The notes under the pieces: generated by a model
Database searches by the model: none
What the model was told of the DNA's origin: nothing
Seen by the model: the letters and a program-made list of their open reading frames with translations, nothing else
Made by a program: the position numbers and the translations under genes
Assembly (NCBI GenBank): GCA_026985375.1
Contig: JALSQP010000098.1
Location: forward strand, 1-10,570
DNA length: 10,570 nt
Direction: 5' to 3'
Source of the DNA: Desulfurococcales archaeon
GTDB taxonomy: Archaea; Thermoproteota; Thermoprotei_A; Sulfolobales; Desulfurococcaceae
Shown here: one piece after another, positions 1-6,591 of the stretch
Position numbering within the stretch: position 1 is the stretch's first letter
Layout: each line of letters begins with the position of its first letter

Positions 1-336
1 CGAATAGTGGAGAAGGAGAAACCCATAGATATAGGCTATATTGATCTATTCGGATACGATGTTATTGGAAACCCCGTAATCATAGAGCTGAAAAGAGTGC
101 CCGCCTCTAAGGAGGCGGTAAGACAACTCTACAGTTATATTGTTCAATACGAGAAAAAATATGGTATCAGGCCGAGAGGCATACTTGTTGCACCGGCATT
201 CTATAAGTCAGCAATAGACGTTGCTGAAAAGATGGGTATAGAGTGGAAAGAGATCAATATACAAAAGCTTTGGCGGATGAAGAAAAAGAGCCGTGAGAAG
301 GAGATGAACACACTTGACCGGTTCCTTAAGCGTTGA
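1..336 (+). CDS. nucS: Endonuclease NucS, C-terminal catalytic domain (5' end outside window)
   Basis: The frame is open from base 1, so the start codon and the N-terminal DNA-binding domain lie outside; the GTG at 7 is internal. The visible 111 codons match the RecB-like nuclease domain of NucS/EndoMS, a DNA endonuclease active on branched, single-stranded or mismatched DNA and linked to PCNA. Visible catalytic elements, numbered from the first visible codon, are the Asp in GYID (about 15), the ELK of the E-x-K motif (about 29-31) and the QxxxY motif (about 42-46). Family members are about 230-260 residues, so a little under half is present. The C-terminal end is basic (KKKSREKE) and finishes in LDRFLKR; whether it holds a PCNA-interaction peptide cannot be judged. 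The last 23 bases overlap the following methyltransferase gene, which suggests co-translation. The family call is firm. Confidence 0.88.
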   Translation, partial: RIVEKEKPIDIGYIDLFGYDVIGNPVIIELKRVPASKEAVRQLYSYIVQYEKKYGIRPRGILVAPAFYKSAIDVAEKMGIEWKEINIQKLWRMKKKSREKEMNTLDRFLKR

Positions 337-853
337 TGAACTATATAATGTAACATCACGCTCTTATGACATGCTCTATCGGGATGAACAGTATCAAAAG
401 TATAGCATGATATTTGGGGTACTTGGCCTAAGTAGTCTCGATATGGTAGCCGATATAGGATGTGGGACGGGTCTCCTAATAGATTATCTCCAAGAAAAGA
501 ATGTACGCTATAACAAATATGTGTGTATGGATATTAGTGAAGGCATGATAGGACGAGCACGAGACAAGCACCACGATGATCCCAGGATAGTCTTCATATT
601 AGCAGACGCTGAACAAATGCCTTTCCGAGATGCGATTTTCACCGAGATCTTCATGATAACTGTTTGGAATAATATCAATAATAAAGAAAAAGCAGTAAAA
701 GAAACATTTAGGATTATTGCTGAGAAAGGATTAGCTGTTATAACTATCCTCAAAAAAGTCAAGGATACTACTCCTGATCAGATAGATAAGAAATTCAAAG
801 CGGTAGCAAAACACATCGATATAATATATATTTATCGTGGAGCGAGGAGTTAA
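314..853 (+). CDS. Class I SAM-dependent methyltransferase, substrate unknown
   Basis: A 179-residue Rossmann-type methyltransferase. The sequence shows motif I DIGCGTG (47-53) for SAM binding, the acidic end of strand 2 in MDIS (72-75), the ADAEQMPF segment (97-104) that normally contacts the adenine, and a hydrophobic strand with WNN (118-120) where motif IV lies. The start is a TTG preceded by AAGGAG at 298-303, inside the nucS frame; the next in-frame ATG (371) would remove conserved N-terminal sequence (ELYNVTSRSYDMLY). The protein is short beyond strand 5, so little can be said of a substrate-binding cap. The substrate could be a small molecule, RNA or protein; nothing in the sequence decides. 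Overlap with nucS suggests coupled expression but does not prove a joint function. Confidence 0.85.
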   Translation: MTGSLSVDELYNVTSRSYDMLYRDEQYQKYSMIFGVLGLSSLDMVADIGCGTGLLIDYLQEKNVRYNKYVCMDISEGMIGRARDKHHDDPRIVFILADAEQMPFRDAIFTEIFMITVWNNINNKEKAVKETFRIIAEKGLAVITILKKVKDTTPDQIDKKFKAVAKHIDIIYIYRGARS

Positions 854-863
854 TCAGACAATT

Positions 864-873
864 CTTAAATATA
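864..873 (+). promoter_or_regulatory. Putative TATA box for the Sm-like protein gene
   Basis: The AT-rich stretch cttaaatata lies in the 75-base gap between the methyltransferase and the Sm-like gene. An archaeal start about 26 bases downstream of its centre would fall near 895, giving a leader of about 34 bases that includes the ribosome-binding site at 916-919. Identified by eye only. Confidence 0.4.
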
Positions 874-928
874 CCTAACTATATCATGGTAAAGCAGACC
901 GGGAAAACCACTGAAGAGGATGAACCCT

Positions 929-1207
929 ATGGTAGCCGCTAGAACAACCAGACCCTCAACGCCGCTCAAATACCTTAGGAGTGCTGTGAACCAGACCGTA
1001 CTAATCAAGCTGAAGGATGGCTATGAATACATAGGCACACTGGAGCTCGTAGATCACACTATGAATGTTGTACTAAGTGATTGCGAGGAGTATGATGATC
1101 AGGGCAACAAGGTCGCCCGTTATGGAAAGGTTCTGATACGTGGTAGCCACATACTATTCGTAAGCATAAACTATGGACAGATAGCACCCGAAATAGCTTT
1201 GGGCTAG
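929..1207 (+). CDS. Sm-like archaeal protein (SmAP/LSm)
   Basis: A 92-residue Sm-fold protein that, by family, forms a ring binding U-rich RNA. With the start at 929, Sm1 covers about 17-49 and holds the signature VDHTMNVVL (Asp 42, Met 45, Asn 46), whose Asp/Asn pair shapes the uridine-binding pocket. Sm2 covers about 66-80 with the characteristic IRG (70-72). A 14-residue N-terminal extension rich in Arg/Thr/Pro precedes the fold and makes it slightly longer than typical 75-80-residue SmAPs. An in-frame ATG at 920 exists, but GAGG at 916-919 directly abuts it, while the GG of that site sits 11 bases before the ATG at 929; 929 is therefore preferred. The CBS gene begins 10 bases after the stop, probably in the same transcript. 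Confidence 0.92.
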   Translation: MVAARTTRPSTPLKYLRSAVNQTVLIKLKDGYEYIGTLELVDHTMNVVLSDCEEYDDQGNKVARYGKVLIRGSHILFVSINYGQIAPEIALG

Positions 1208-1217
1208 GTGTCAAGCT

Positions 1218-1646
1218 TTGGCCTATACGTTAAAAGCGCAAGACATAATGGTTCCCGAGCTTAGATATGTCGACAAGAACACTACGATTAAAGAGGCGGC
1301 GCAACGCATCATAAATGAAGGAATAGGTTCGCTCATTGTAACAGATCAGGGAAGTCCTGTCGGGATCGTTACGAAGAGAGACGTAATATGGGCGGTACTT
1401 TTCGAGAAGAGAGATGCCGAGAGAGAAACAGTAGATAAGATAATGTCTTCTCCATTGATAACTGTCAATGCCGATGATGAAATAGAAGTAATATTGGAGA
1501 CTATGCTTAGGAACAATCTGACACATTTACCGGTACGAATGGGGAATAAATTGGTCGGTATCATAACAGATAATGATCTGGTAATGCTACTACGTGATCT
1601 CCTAGATATCATCAAAAAGAAGTTATCATCAGAAGAAGAGAAATAA
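1218..1646 (+). CDS. CBS-pair protein (two CBS domains, stand-alone)
   Basis: A 142-residue protein consisting of one Bateman module and a charged tail. CBS1 spans about 8-61 and ends in GIVTKRDV (49-56); CBS2 spans about 74-127 and ends in GIITDNDL (114-121). Both carry the G-h-h-T-x-x-D pattern whose Thr and Asp contact adenosine nucleotide ribose or phosphate in characterised CBS pairs, so binding of AMP/ATP or a related ligand is likely. The C-terminus is lysine/glutamate rich (KKKLSSEEEK). The start is a TTG with AGGTG at 1205-1209, overlapping the Sm-like gene stop. No effector domain is attached, so the partner is unknown. The call is firm at domain level only. Confidence 0.88.
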   Translation: MAYTLKAQDIMVPELRYVDKNTTIKEAAQRIINEGIGSLIVTDQGSPVGIVTKRDVIWAVLFEKRDAERETVDKIMSSPLITVNADDEIEVILETMLRNNLTHLPVRMGNKLVGIITDNDLVMLLRDLLDIIKKKLSSEEEK

Positions 1647-1769
1647 TCGTCTTATATGTTTTGACAATGTAATGCATTATTTCGCAGGTCTAGAATTATT
1701 GGTAACTGTTTGTTCTTAGGATAACTAGTTAATCCTCTATAAACAAAGTATTAACTAAGAGGTGAGAAT
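1647..1769 (+). promoter_or_regulatory. Intergenic promoter region with TATA box and two 10-bp palindromes
   Basis: This 123-base gap precedes the first four-CBS gene. A TATA-like element ctataaac lies at 1737-1744. Two perfect 10-bp palindromes are present, TAATGCATTA at 1670-1679 and TAACTAGTTA at 1722-1731, the second ending five bases before the TATA element, where a regulator or TFB would sit. Their centres are 52 bases apart. A ribosome-binding site GAGGTGA follows at 1759-1765. The palindromes are AT-rich and could be chance. Confidence 0.4.
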
Positions 1770-2720
1770 TTGCCCAGAAGAGGAATAGGGCCATCAAGGG
1801 GCGTACCCCGTAAACCTGAGAGGCACAAATGGCTTCGAAGCAATGGGAAACCGAACTTCGAAGATCGGATATACAAGACCACTGAGGAAATGGAGATATT
1901 AGCCAAGAGACCTGTAGAGACAATATCTTCGCAGTCACCGATCCTCGAAGCAGTCGAGAAAATGTCTAGGGGCTACAGAAGCCTCGTAGTAGAACAATCT
2001 GGATACCTTCGAGGTTTACTCCTTCTATCACATATAATCAATTATTTAGGGGGCGGCGATTACTACAATATAGTTAAGGAGAGATATAATTATAATATAT
2101 ATCAAGCGCTTAACAAAGAGAAAGTCGAAACACTCATGATTAAAGACCCTATCGTAGCTTATATCGATGAGAAAATCCCCGATGTGCTAGAGAAAATGGT
2201 TCTCAATGAAATAGGTATCATACCAGTTGTACTCCGGGATGGAAGAGTATACGGTATCGTTACGGAACACGACCTACTAAAGTACTTCATAAGCGGAGTC
2301 AAGATAGGTGTCATGGCATCCGAGGTCATGTCATCCCCTGTCATAACGATAGAGTCCGGCTCGCCATTAATAGATGCAATGAAGAAAATGATCAAGTATG
2401 GCTTCAGACGTATCCCTGTCGTGGGAGGTAATATCGTCCTAGGCATAATCACAGCCATGGATGTAGTAAAGTACTTTGGAACACATGAGGCATTCAAGCG
2501 TGCATCCTCAGGTAACATTGAGGAAGCATTATCAATACCTGTTGATGACCTGATGGTCAGAGAACTAGTAACTGCCAGACCAGACGAGGATCTAGGTGAT
2601 GTTGCCCAGAAAATGGCTGAGAGAGATGTGGGCTCAGCTCTCGTGGTTAACAATAAAATGGAGCTCATAGGCATAATAACAGAACGAGACATACTCTACG
2701 CTGTAACAGCTAAACACTAG
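1770..2720 (+). CDS. Four-CBS-domain protein with basic N-terminal tail
   Basis: A 316-residue protein with two Bateman modules. CBS1 (about 46-93) is degenerate: the usual ligand motif reads GLLLLSHI, without the Thr and Asp. CBS2 (121-173), CBS3 (186-236) and CBS4 (261-312) end in GIVTEHDL, GIITAMDV and GIITERDI, all with Thr and Asp, so three sites look able to bind a nucleotide. Residues 1-30 form an Arg/Lys/Pro/Gly-rich tail (PRRGIGPSRGVPRKPERHK) that is outside any CBS fold and may bind nucleic acid or a ribosomal surface; this is inference. The start is a TTG with GAGGTGA at 1759-1765. It follows its own promoter region and is separated from the next CBS gene by 20 bases, so those two probably form an operon. 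Confidence 0.87.
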   Translation: MPRRGIGPSRGVPRKPERHKWLRSNGKPNFEDRIYKTTEEMEILAKRPVETISSQSPILEAVEKMSRGYRSLVVEQSGYLRGLLLLSHIINYLGGGDYYNIVKERYNYNIYQALNKEKVETLMIKDPIVAYIDEKIPDVLEKMVLNEIGIIPVVLRDGRVYGIVTEHDLLKYFISGVKIGVMASEVMSSPVITIESGSPLIDAMKKMIKYGFRRIPVVGGNIVLGIITAMDVVKYFGTHEAFKRASSGNIEEALSIPVDDLMVRELVTARPDEDLGDVAQKMAERDVGSALVVNNKMELIGIITERDILYAVTAKH

Positions 2721-2740
2721 TTTGGCTAGGTGATCCATCT

Positions 2741-3583
2741 ATGACTAGAACAGTTAATGACCTAATACGTGAAGACGTACCACGTACAGATAAGAACGAC
2801 ACGCTCTATCATGCATTCAAACTAATTGAGAAAAGCGGCATCGATAAAGTCATTGTACTAGAGAAGAGGATGCTATTACCTGGCAAAGAGGTAAAATCGA
2901 TTGCTGGGGTTATGACCAGTAGGGACATTATACTCAAACTAGCAACTCAGAGGCTAAGCAGAACTACGCCTAGCAGGTTACATGTTGCCAGCTTTATGAG
3001 TTCACCCGCCATAACAATTGAGCTAGATAAATCCATTGTGGAAGCCGCGAAGCTTATGGTTAGCAAGAGAATAGGTATCCTGCCAGTCGTGAATGGGGAA
3101 GATATTGTTGGTGCCATACTGAAAACAGACATAGTCAGGCTTGCCGAGCAAGACGATACCGAGGTAAGAACAATAATGGATGCATCACCAGTACTTGCCA
3201 GAACAACTGATAGAGTAGTGAAGGTCAGGCAGGACATGTTAGACACAGACACCAGCTTTGTACCAGTCATTGACGAGAACGATGAACTAGTGGGATACGT
3301 GTCAATATATGAGCTAGCATGCGTCTTCATGAAATTTGAAGACATTGTTCCCTCGAAATATAAGAAAGAGAGAATAACACACCTTATCGTCGAGGATATA
3401 ATGAGGTTCAGACCGCCAAAGCTTAGACTAACTGATACAGTATCGCAGGCTGTTGCAGAAATAATGAAGAAAGGTAGCAGAGGAGCCGTAATCATAGACG
3501 AGATTGGTAAAGTTGCTGGCGTTGTCACAATTGATATACTGCTGAAACACCTGGTAACCAATAAACGTGAGCTCCTAAGCTGA
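2741..3583 (+). CDS. Four-CBS-domain protein
   Basis: A 280-residue protein made almost entirely of CBS repeats: about 5-67, 84-135, 143-196 and 218-270. The adenosine-contact motifs differ. GVMTSRDI (56-63) is canonical; GAILKTDI (124-131) keeps only the Asp; GYVSIYEL (185-192) has Ser and Glu instead; GVVTIDIL (260-267) keeps the Thr but has the acid shifted. Probably only part of the sites bind ligand. CBS1 has an insertion (about 42-53, KRMLLPGKEVKS) between its strands. The start is an ATG with AGGTGAT about 7-13 bases upstream. It sits 20 bases after the preceding CBS gene and looks co-transcribed. No catalytic, membrane or DNA-binding domain is visible, so the regulated partner is unknown. 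Confidence 0.87.
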   Translation: MTRTVNDLIREDVPRTDKNDTLYHAFKLIEKSGIDKVIVLEKRMLLPGKEVKSIAGVMTSRDIILKLATQRLSRTTPSRLHVASFMSSPAITIELDKSIVEAAKLMVSKRIGILPVVNGEDIVGAILKTDIVRLAEQDDTEVRTIMDASPVLARTTDRVVKVRQDMLDTDTSFVPVIDENDELVGYVSIYELACVFMKFEDIVPSKYKKERITHLIVEDIMRFRPPKLRLTDTVSQAVAEIMKKGSRGAVIIDEIGKVAGVVTIDILLKHLVTNKRELLS

Positions 3584-3598
3584 TCAGACCCGAATATG

Positions 3599-3608
3599 CT
3601 TCTTTTCT
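3599..3608 (+). terminator. Possible T-rich terminator after the CBS genes
   Basis: The pyrimidine run cttcttttct begins 16 bases after the CBS stop codon, as in archaeal intrinsic termination on T-rich tracts. It touches the TATA element of the next gene. No hairpin was seen. Weak evidence. Confidence 0.28.
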
Positions 3609-3614
3609 ATAAAA
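3606..3614 (+). promoter_or_regulatory. Putative TATA box for the Mut7-C RNase gene
   Basis: tctataaaa is centred 28 bases before the TTG start at 3638, which predicts transcription starting within a base or two of the start codon. Yet a GAGGTAAT ribosome-binding site lies at 3627-3634, between box and start. Either the gene is leaderless or transcription begins further upstream. Confidence 0.45.
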
Positions 3615-3637
3615 CATAATAGCTCCGAGGTAATATT

Positions 3638-4162
3638 TTGGTAGAAACCCGATTCATCGTTGATTCTATGCTCGGAAATGTTGCACGATGGCTACGCATG
3701 CTTGGCTATGACACCTTATATAACAGAGCGTACAAGGACTGGAAAATACTGTATCTCGCTGAGAAAGAAAATAGGATAATAATCACTAGGGACAGAGGAC
3801 TACATCACCGGGCCATGAATAGAGGATTGCAAAGCCTATACCTCTACATGGATGATATGGCTGAAAGACTAGCTTATATTGCGTACCGCACAGGTATTAG
3901 GCTCTATATCGATCTAGACAAATCCCGGTGCCCAGTATGCAATGGAGAGCTAAAGAAAGTGAACAGGGAGGCTGTCAAAGATCGTGTCCCTATGAAAGTC
4001 TATGAACTACATTATGATTTCTGGGAATGTACTATGTGTGGGAAAATATATTGGGTTGGCGGACACTGGAAAGGAATAGAGGAAACACTAAGGAAAGCTA
4101 GGCAGGTTCTTGAGAAAATGAAAACCGGTGGAGTTTTCCGTTTCATGGAGGGAACGATATGA
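3638..4162 (+). CDS. Mut7-C PIN-like RNase domain protein with zinc ribbon
   Basis: A 174-residue protein of the Mut7-C (DUF82) family, named for the C-terminal domain of C. elegans MUT-7 and classed with PIN-like nucleases. The N-terminal half has the family start [20 protein letters not shown] (Asp 9, Asp 25) and the acidic strand end IITRD (Asp 52), the expected metal-binding carboxylates. The second half has a four-cysteine zinc ribbon: CPVC (98-101) and CTMC (131-134), then a GGHW motif (141-144) common in the family. RNA cleavage is expected by family but has little direct proof in archaea. The start is a TTG after GAGGTAAT. Its stop overlaps the AMMECR1 start as ATGA, so the two are translationally coupled. 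Confidence 0.85.
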   Translation: MVETRFIVDSMLGNVARWLRMLGYDTLYNRAYKDWKILYLAEKENRIIITRDRGLHHRAMNRGLQSLYLYMDDMAERLAYIAYRTGIRLYIDLDKSRCPVCNGELKKVNREAVKDRVPMKVYELHYDFWECTMCGKIYWVGGHWKGIEETLRKARQVLEKMKTGGVFRFMEGTI

Positions 4163-4842
4163 CCGCCCCCGTGCATCCATGTGAGCTAAGCCTCGAAGAA
4201 GGAATATACGCGGTAAAGCTCGCGAGAAAAGCGATTAAAGAAAAGATTGTCAACGATATAATAATAACTTTACCTCCCGATGCACCATCAATTTTCAGGA
4301 GACCTGGAATGGTTTTCACAACGATAGAAACGTATCTCGGAGAGAGCAGGACAGAACTCCGAGGATGTATAGGTTTCTTAGCACCAATATATTCGCTAGG
4401 CGAGGCTATCATTAGATCAGCTGTTGAAGCCGCTATTAATGATCCACGTTTTCCCTCGATGACAAGCGAAGAACTAGATCATGTAGTTATAGAGGTCACA
4501 GTGTTATCCAAACCTGTTCCTTTCGACGTTAAGGATCGCAGAGAACTTCCTAAACATATAATCATTGGTAAGTATGGTCTTATGGTGGAAAAAACATGGT
4601 TTAGAGGCACACTCCTCCCTATGGTCCCTGTGGAGTATTGCTGGGACGAGGAAACCTTCCTTGCCGAGACATGTATAAAGGCTAGCTTGGAACCTGATTG
4701 CTGGCTGGACAACTCGACAATGGTATATTATTACGAAGGAAGAGCGTTCAAGGAGCTAAAGCCCAATGGCGAAATTATTGAGAGAGATTTAAACCGCGAA
4801 TATTTAGAGCTATGTAAAAAACATTTAAGCACTAGAAGATAA
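4159..4842 (+). CDS. AMMECR1-domain protein
   Basis: A 227-residue protein of the AMMECR1 family, found from archaea to humans, without an established biochemical activity; in many prokaryotes it occurs with Memo-like and radical SAM proteins. The hallmark LRGCIG lies at 67-72 (Cys 70), followed by DPRFPS (95-100) and the [17 protein letters not shown] block (152-168) typical of the C-terminal subdomain. Length is close to that of archaeal homologues. The ATG shares bases with the TGA of the RNase gene (ATGA, 4159-4162), with GGAGGG at 4147-4152 as ribosome-binding site. No Memo or radical SAM gene is visible here. The last 18 bases overlap the 3' end of the convergent minus-strand gene. Family call firm, function unknown. 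Confidence 0.88.
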   Translation: MTAPVHPCELSLEEGIYAVKLARKAIKEKIVNDIIITLPPDAPSIFRRPGMVFTTIETYLGESRTELRGCIGFLAPIYSLGEAIIRSAVEAAINDPRFPSMTSEELDHVVIEVTVLSKPVPFDVKDRRELPKHIIIGKYGLMVEKTWFRGTLLPMVPVEYCWDEETFLAETCIKASLEPDCWLDNSTMVYYYEGRAFKELKPNGEIIERDLNREYLELCKKHLSTRR

Positions 4843-5592
4843 TAGGCAGGCCGAACCCTTATGGAGAATCCTATACCTTATGCCCGATAATTTTTCAAGT
4901 AATACTCTTACGAACTCACAATAGGTATCGCTTGGACAACCACATGTTATCTCAACGAACTGTGTTCCCTTGTCGTACCATTTCCTGATAACTTTGCCAA
5001 GCCCAAGAACTCTTATTATATCAATTAGTAGATCTCTGTCCTTAACGTTCATTTCCAAGCGGTTCCTGATTAAATCAACGAGTGCATTGATAATAGCTTC
5101 TGCATATACAGGGTCTATTCTGCATAACGTCTTGAGAGGGATTAATGACATAGTCTCTCTACTCATCTCTATGGGAAAAAGCCAGGGATTTACGATATAA
5201 CCGCGGCTTGAAGGTTCGGCAGCTTTGAGCACATCTATGTATAGAAGATCATTAAGAGACACAAGTTTATCTGTCAGAGCCCATATGTTGTCCCTGTTTT
5301 TAGATGATAAAATGCATGTGAGGTAAGGACTTGATTTAAAACGTATGTAACAATCGATTAATTTTATGTTTTCAGTATCATTGATCATCTGTATTGCATT
5401 AAGTAAAGTCTCGATCTTTCCCACTAAGCGGATACAGAATAAATTTTCATTACTCATTAGTAGAGGTGAGGGTTTTTCAAAATATGTTGGCTTATAAACT
5501 GTTTTCCCGGGAAAACCTCTAAGTCTTCTCTCCAAAAGTAGTGATTCAACATAGTCTTTAAAGCGATGCGTAAATATGCCTTCTTCACCCAT
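4825..5592 (-). CDS. Unrecognised protein, possible ACT-like plus V4R-like ligand-binding domains
   Basis: A 255-residue protein I do not recognise outright. Residues about 49-125 alternate strands and helices in a pattern like an ACT or Lrp ligand-binding fold ([26 protein letters not shown]). Residues about 155-252 recall the V4R (4-vinyl reductase) domain: two helices, GLGK, a strand (QFVEITC), a CGCP-x4-C segment (Cys 217, 219, 225), a helix [12 protein letters not shown], and a last cysteine in GSACL (249). V4R domains bind small aromatic or tetrapyrrole-like ligands and often occur in sensors. No helix-turn-helix or membrane segment is evident. The ATG has AGGTG at 5600-5604, seven bases upstream. 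It is transcribed divergently from nadE. The coding region is credible; the domain assignment is inference. Confidence 0.72.
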   Translation of the reverse strand: MGEEGIFTHRFKDYVESLLLERRLRGFPGKTVYKPTYFEKPSPLLMSNENLFCIRLVGKIETLLNAIQMINDTENIKLIDCYIRFKSSPYLTCILSSKNRDNIWALTDKLVSLNDLLYIDVLKAAEPSSRGYIVNPWLFPIEMSRETMSLIPLKTLCRIDPVYAEAIINALVDLIRNRLEMNVKDRDLLIDIIRVLGLGKVIRKWYDKGTQFVEITCGCPSDTYCEFVRVLLEKLSGIRYRILHKGSACLLSSSA

Positions 5593-5743
5593 ACTGGGGC
5601 ACCTTGTCTCTGCATTGTACAGTTATAACATAAGTTATGTTTAAGTATAATCTTGTTCTTAATGTGCAGAGGCTATTATAATCCGTTCACCTCATATTAT
5701 CACCATGATGCTATATGATACTATATACTGGGGTGAGTTTAAA
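5593..5743. promoter_or_regulatory. Divergent promoter region with perfect 15-bp palindrome
   Basis: The space between the divergent minus-strand gene and nadE holds a perfect inverted repeat, AACATAA-G-TTATGTT, at 5627-5641. It overlaps minus-strand TATA-like sequence (ttataac, about 5622-5629; ttaaacataa, about 5633-5643), where a bound protein would block transcription of the minus-strand gene. A second, looser inverted pair, CTCTGCA at 5608-5614 and TGCAGAG at 5665-5671, flanks it. For nadE, TATA-like elements occur at 5692-5701 (tcatattatc) and 5710-5718 (gctatatga). The regulator is unknown. Confidence 0.42.
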
Positions 5744-6571
5744 TTGAAGCTCTCGATCAATGCATTGCTTACTTTTCCAGTAGAGAGAACAATCACCGAG
5801 ATCACCGAATTCATACGAAGATATGTTGAAGCTGCTGGCGCTAATGGTGTGGTTGTAGGTGTTAGCGGAGGCATAGACTCCTCAGTAGCTTTAGCATTAG
5901 CGGTCAAAGCCCTTGGAAAGGAGCGCGTGACCGCCCTAATTCTTCCTGATAGGAGGACCACACCCAAACAAGATGTGGACGACGCACTGACTCTGGTAAA
6001 GCTTTTCGATGTAAGATACCATTTGATCTATATTGATGATATTATTGATGTATTCTCCAAAATAACGTTCTTCGACCCCAACAACAATATAGCTACTGGG
6101 AATCTCAGAGCAAGAGTGAGGATGAATATTCTTTACTATTTTGCCAACAGATTCAATAATCTCGTTTTGGGAACAGGTGATAGGACCGAGATATTGATCG
6201 GCTATTTCACCAAGTATGGAGATGGTGCAGTAGATCTACTACCTCTTGCGTGTCTATACAAGACCCAAATTAGACGTATAGCGCACTGGTTGGGCGTGCC
6301 TGAGCGGATAATAAAGAAGCCTAGTAGCCCGAGGCTCTGGCCTGGCCATTTAGCCGAGAAAGAACTTGGCATGAAATACGAAGATATAGATCTAATTCTC
6401 TATGGATTATTCGATCTAGGATTAACAGAAGAACAATTATCGGAACTTGCGGGTATATGTCCGGAACTCATTGAGCGCGTGATAACTTTTCACAGGAGGA
6501 GTAGACATAAGCGGGGATTTCCACCGTATCCTAGGTTATCGTGGGTCAAGGAACCATTGAAGGAGCTCTGA
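5744..6571 (+). CDS. nadE: NH3-dependent NAD+ synthetase
   Basis: NadE makes NAD+ from deamido-NAD+, ATP and ammonia, the last step of NAD synthesis, in the cytoplasm. With the start at 5744 the protein has 275 residues. It shows the ATP-pyrophosphatase loop SGGIDSS (41-47), LPDRRTTPKQDVDDA (about 82-96), ATGNLRARVRM (about 123-133), and the long family block from GTGDRTE through YFTKYGDGAVDLLP to LYKTQ and KPSSPRLWPGHLAEKELG. No glutaminase domain is present, so free ammonia is the expected nitrogen donor. An ATG at 5705 is in frame, but the TTG at 5744 has GGGGTGAG at 5730-5736 at the spacing used by its neighbours, and a likely transcription start at about 5723-5741 would exclude the upstream ATG. 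Function is secure; the start is likely. Confidence 0.93.
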   Translation: MKLSINALLTFPVERTITEITEFIRRYVEAAGANGVVVGVSGGIDSSVALALAVKALGKERVTALILPDRRTTPKQDVDDALTLVKLFDVRYHLIYIDDIIDVFSKITFFDPNNNIATGNLRARVRMNILYYFANRFNNLVLGTGDRTEILIGYFTKYGDGAVDLLPLACLYKTQIRRIAHWLGVPERIIKKPSSPRLWPGHLAEKELGMKYEDIDLILYGLFDLGLTEEQLSELAGICPELIERVITFHRRSRHKRGFPPYPRLSWVKEPLKEL

Positions 6572-6580
6572 GATGTGAGA

Positions 6581-6587
6581 CTTTTTC
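6581..6587 (+). terminator. Probable poly-T terminator of nadE
   Basis: The run ctttttc starts nine bases after the nadE stop codon, in the 20-base gap before the convergent gene, as expected for archaeal T-tract termination. No hairpin was seen. Confidence 0.4.
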
Positions 6588-6591
6588 ATAA

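Noticed and set aside
1..853. Nuclease plus methyltransferase as a restriction-modification system
   Set aside because: The nuclease is a NucS-type repair enzyme, and the methyltransferase lacks visible DNA-methyltransferase features such as an NPPY or PCQ motif and a target-recognition domain.
920..928. ATG at 920 as the Sm-like protein start
   Set aside because: The GAGG site directly touches it; the ATG at 929 has the spacing seen in other genes of the window.
1092..1136. C/D-box sRNA-like pair (ATGATGA then CTGA about 35 bases later)
   Set aside because: Entirely inside the Sm-like coding sequence, without a convincing D'/C' pair; short motifs of this kind occur by chance.
2947..3561. 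Long minus-strand open frame (204 codons) opposite the four-CBS gene, and similar frames at 2159-2692 and 508-762
   Set aside because: Serine/threonine/isoleucine-rich shadow translations of well-supported plus-strand genes, with no motifs or ribosome-binding logic.
5705..5743. ATG at 5705 as the nadE start
   Set aside because: It has no ribosome-binding site and probably precedes the transcript start, whereas the TTG at 5744 has GGGGTGAG at the usual spacing.
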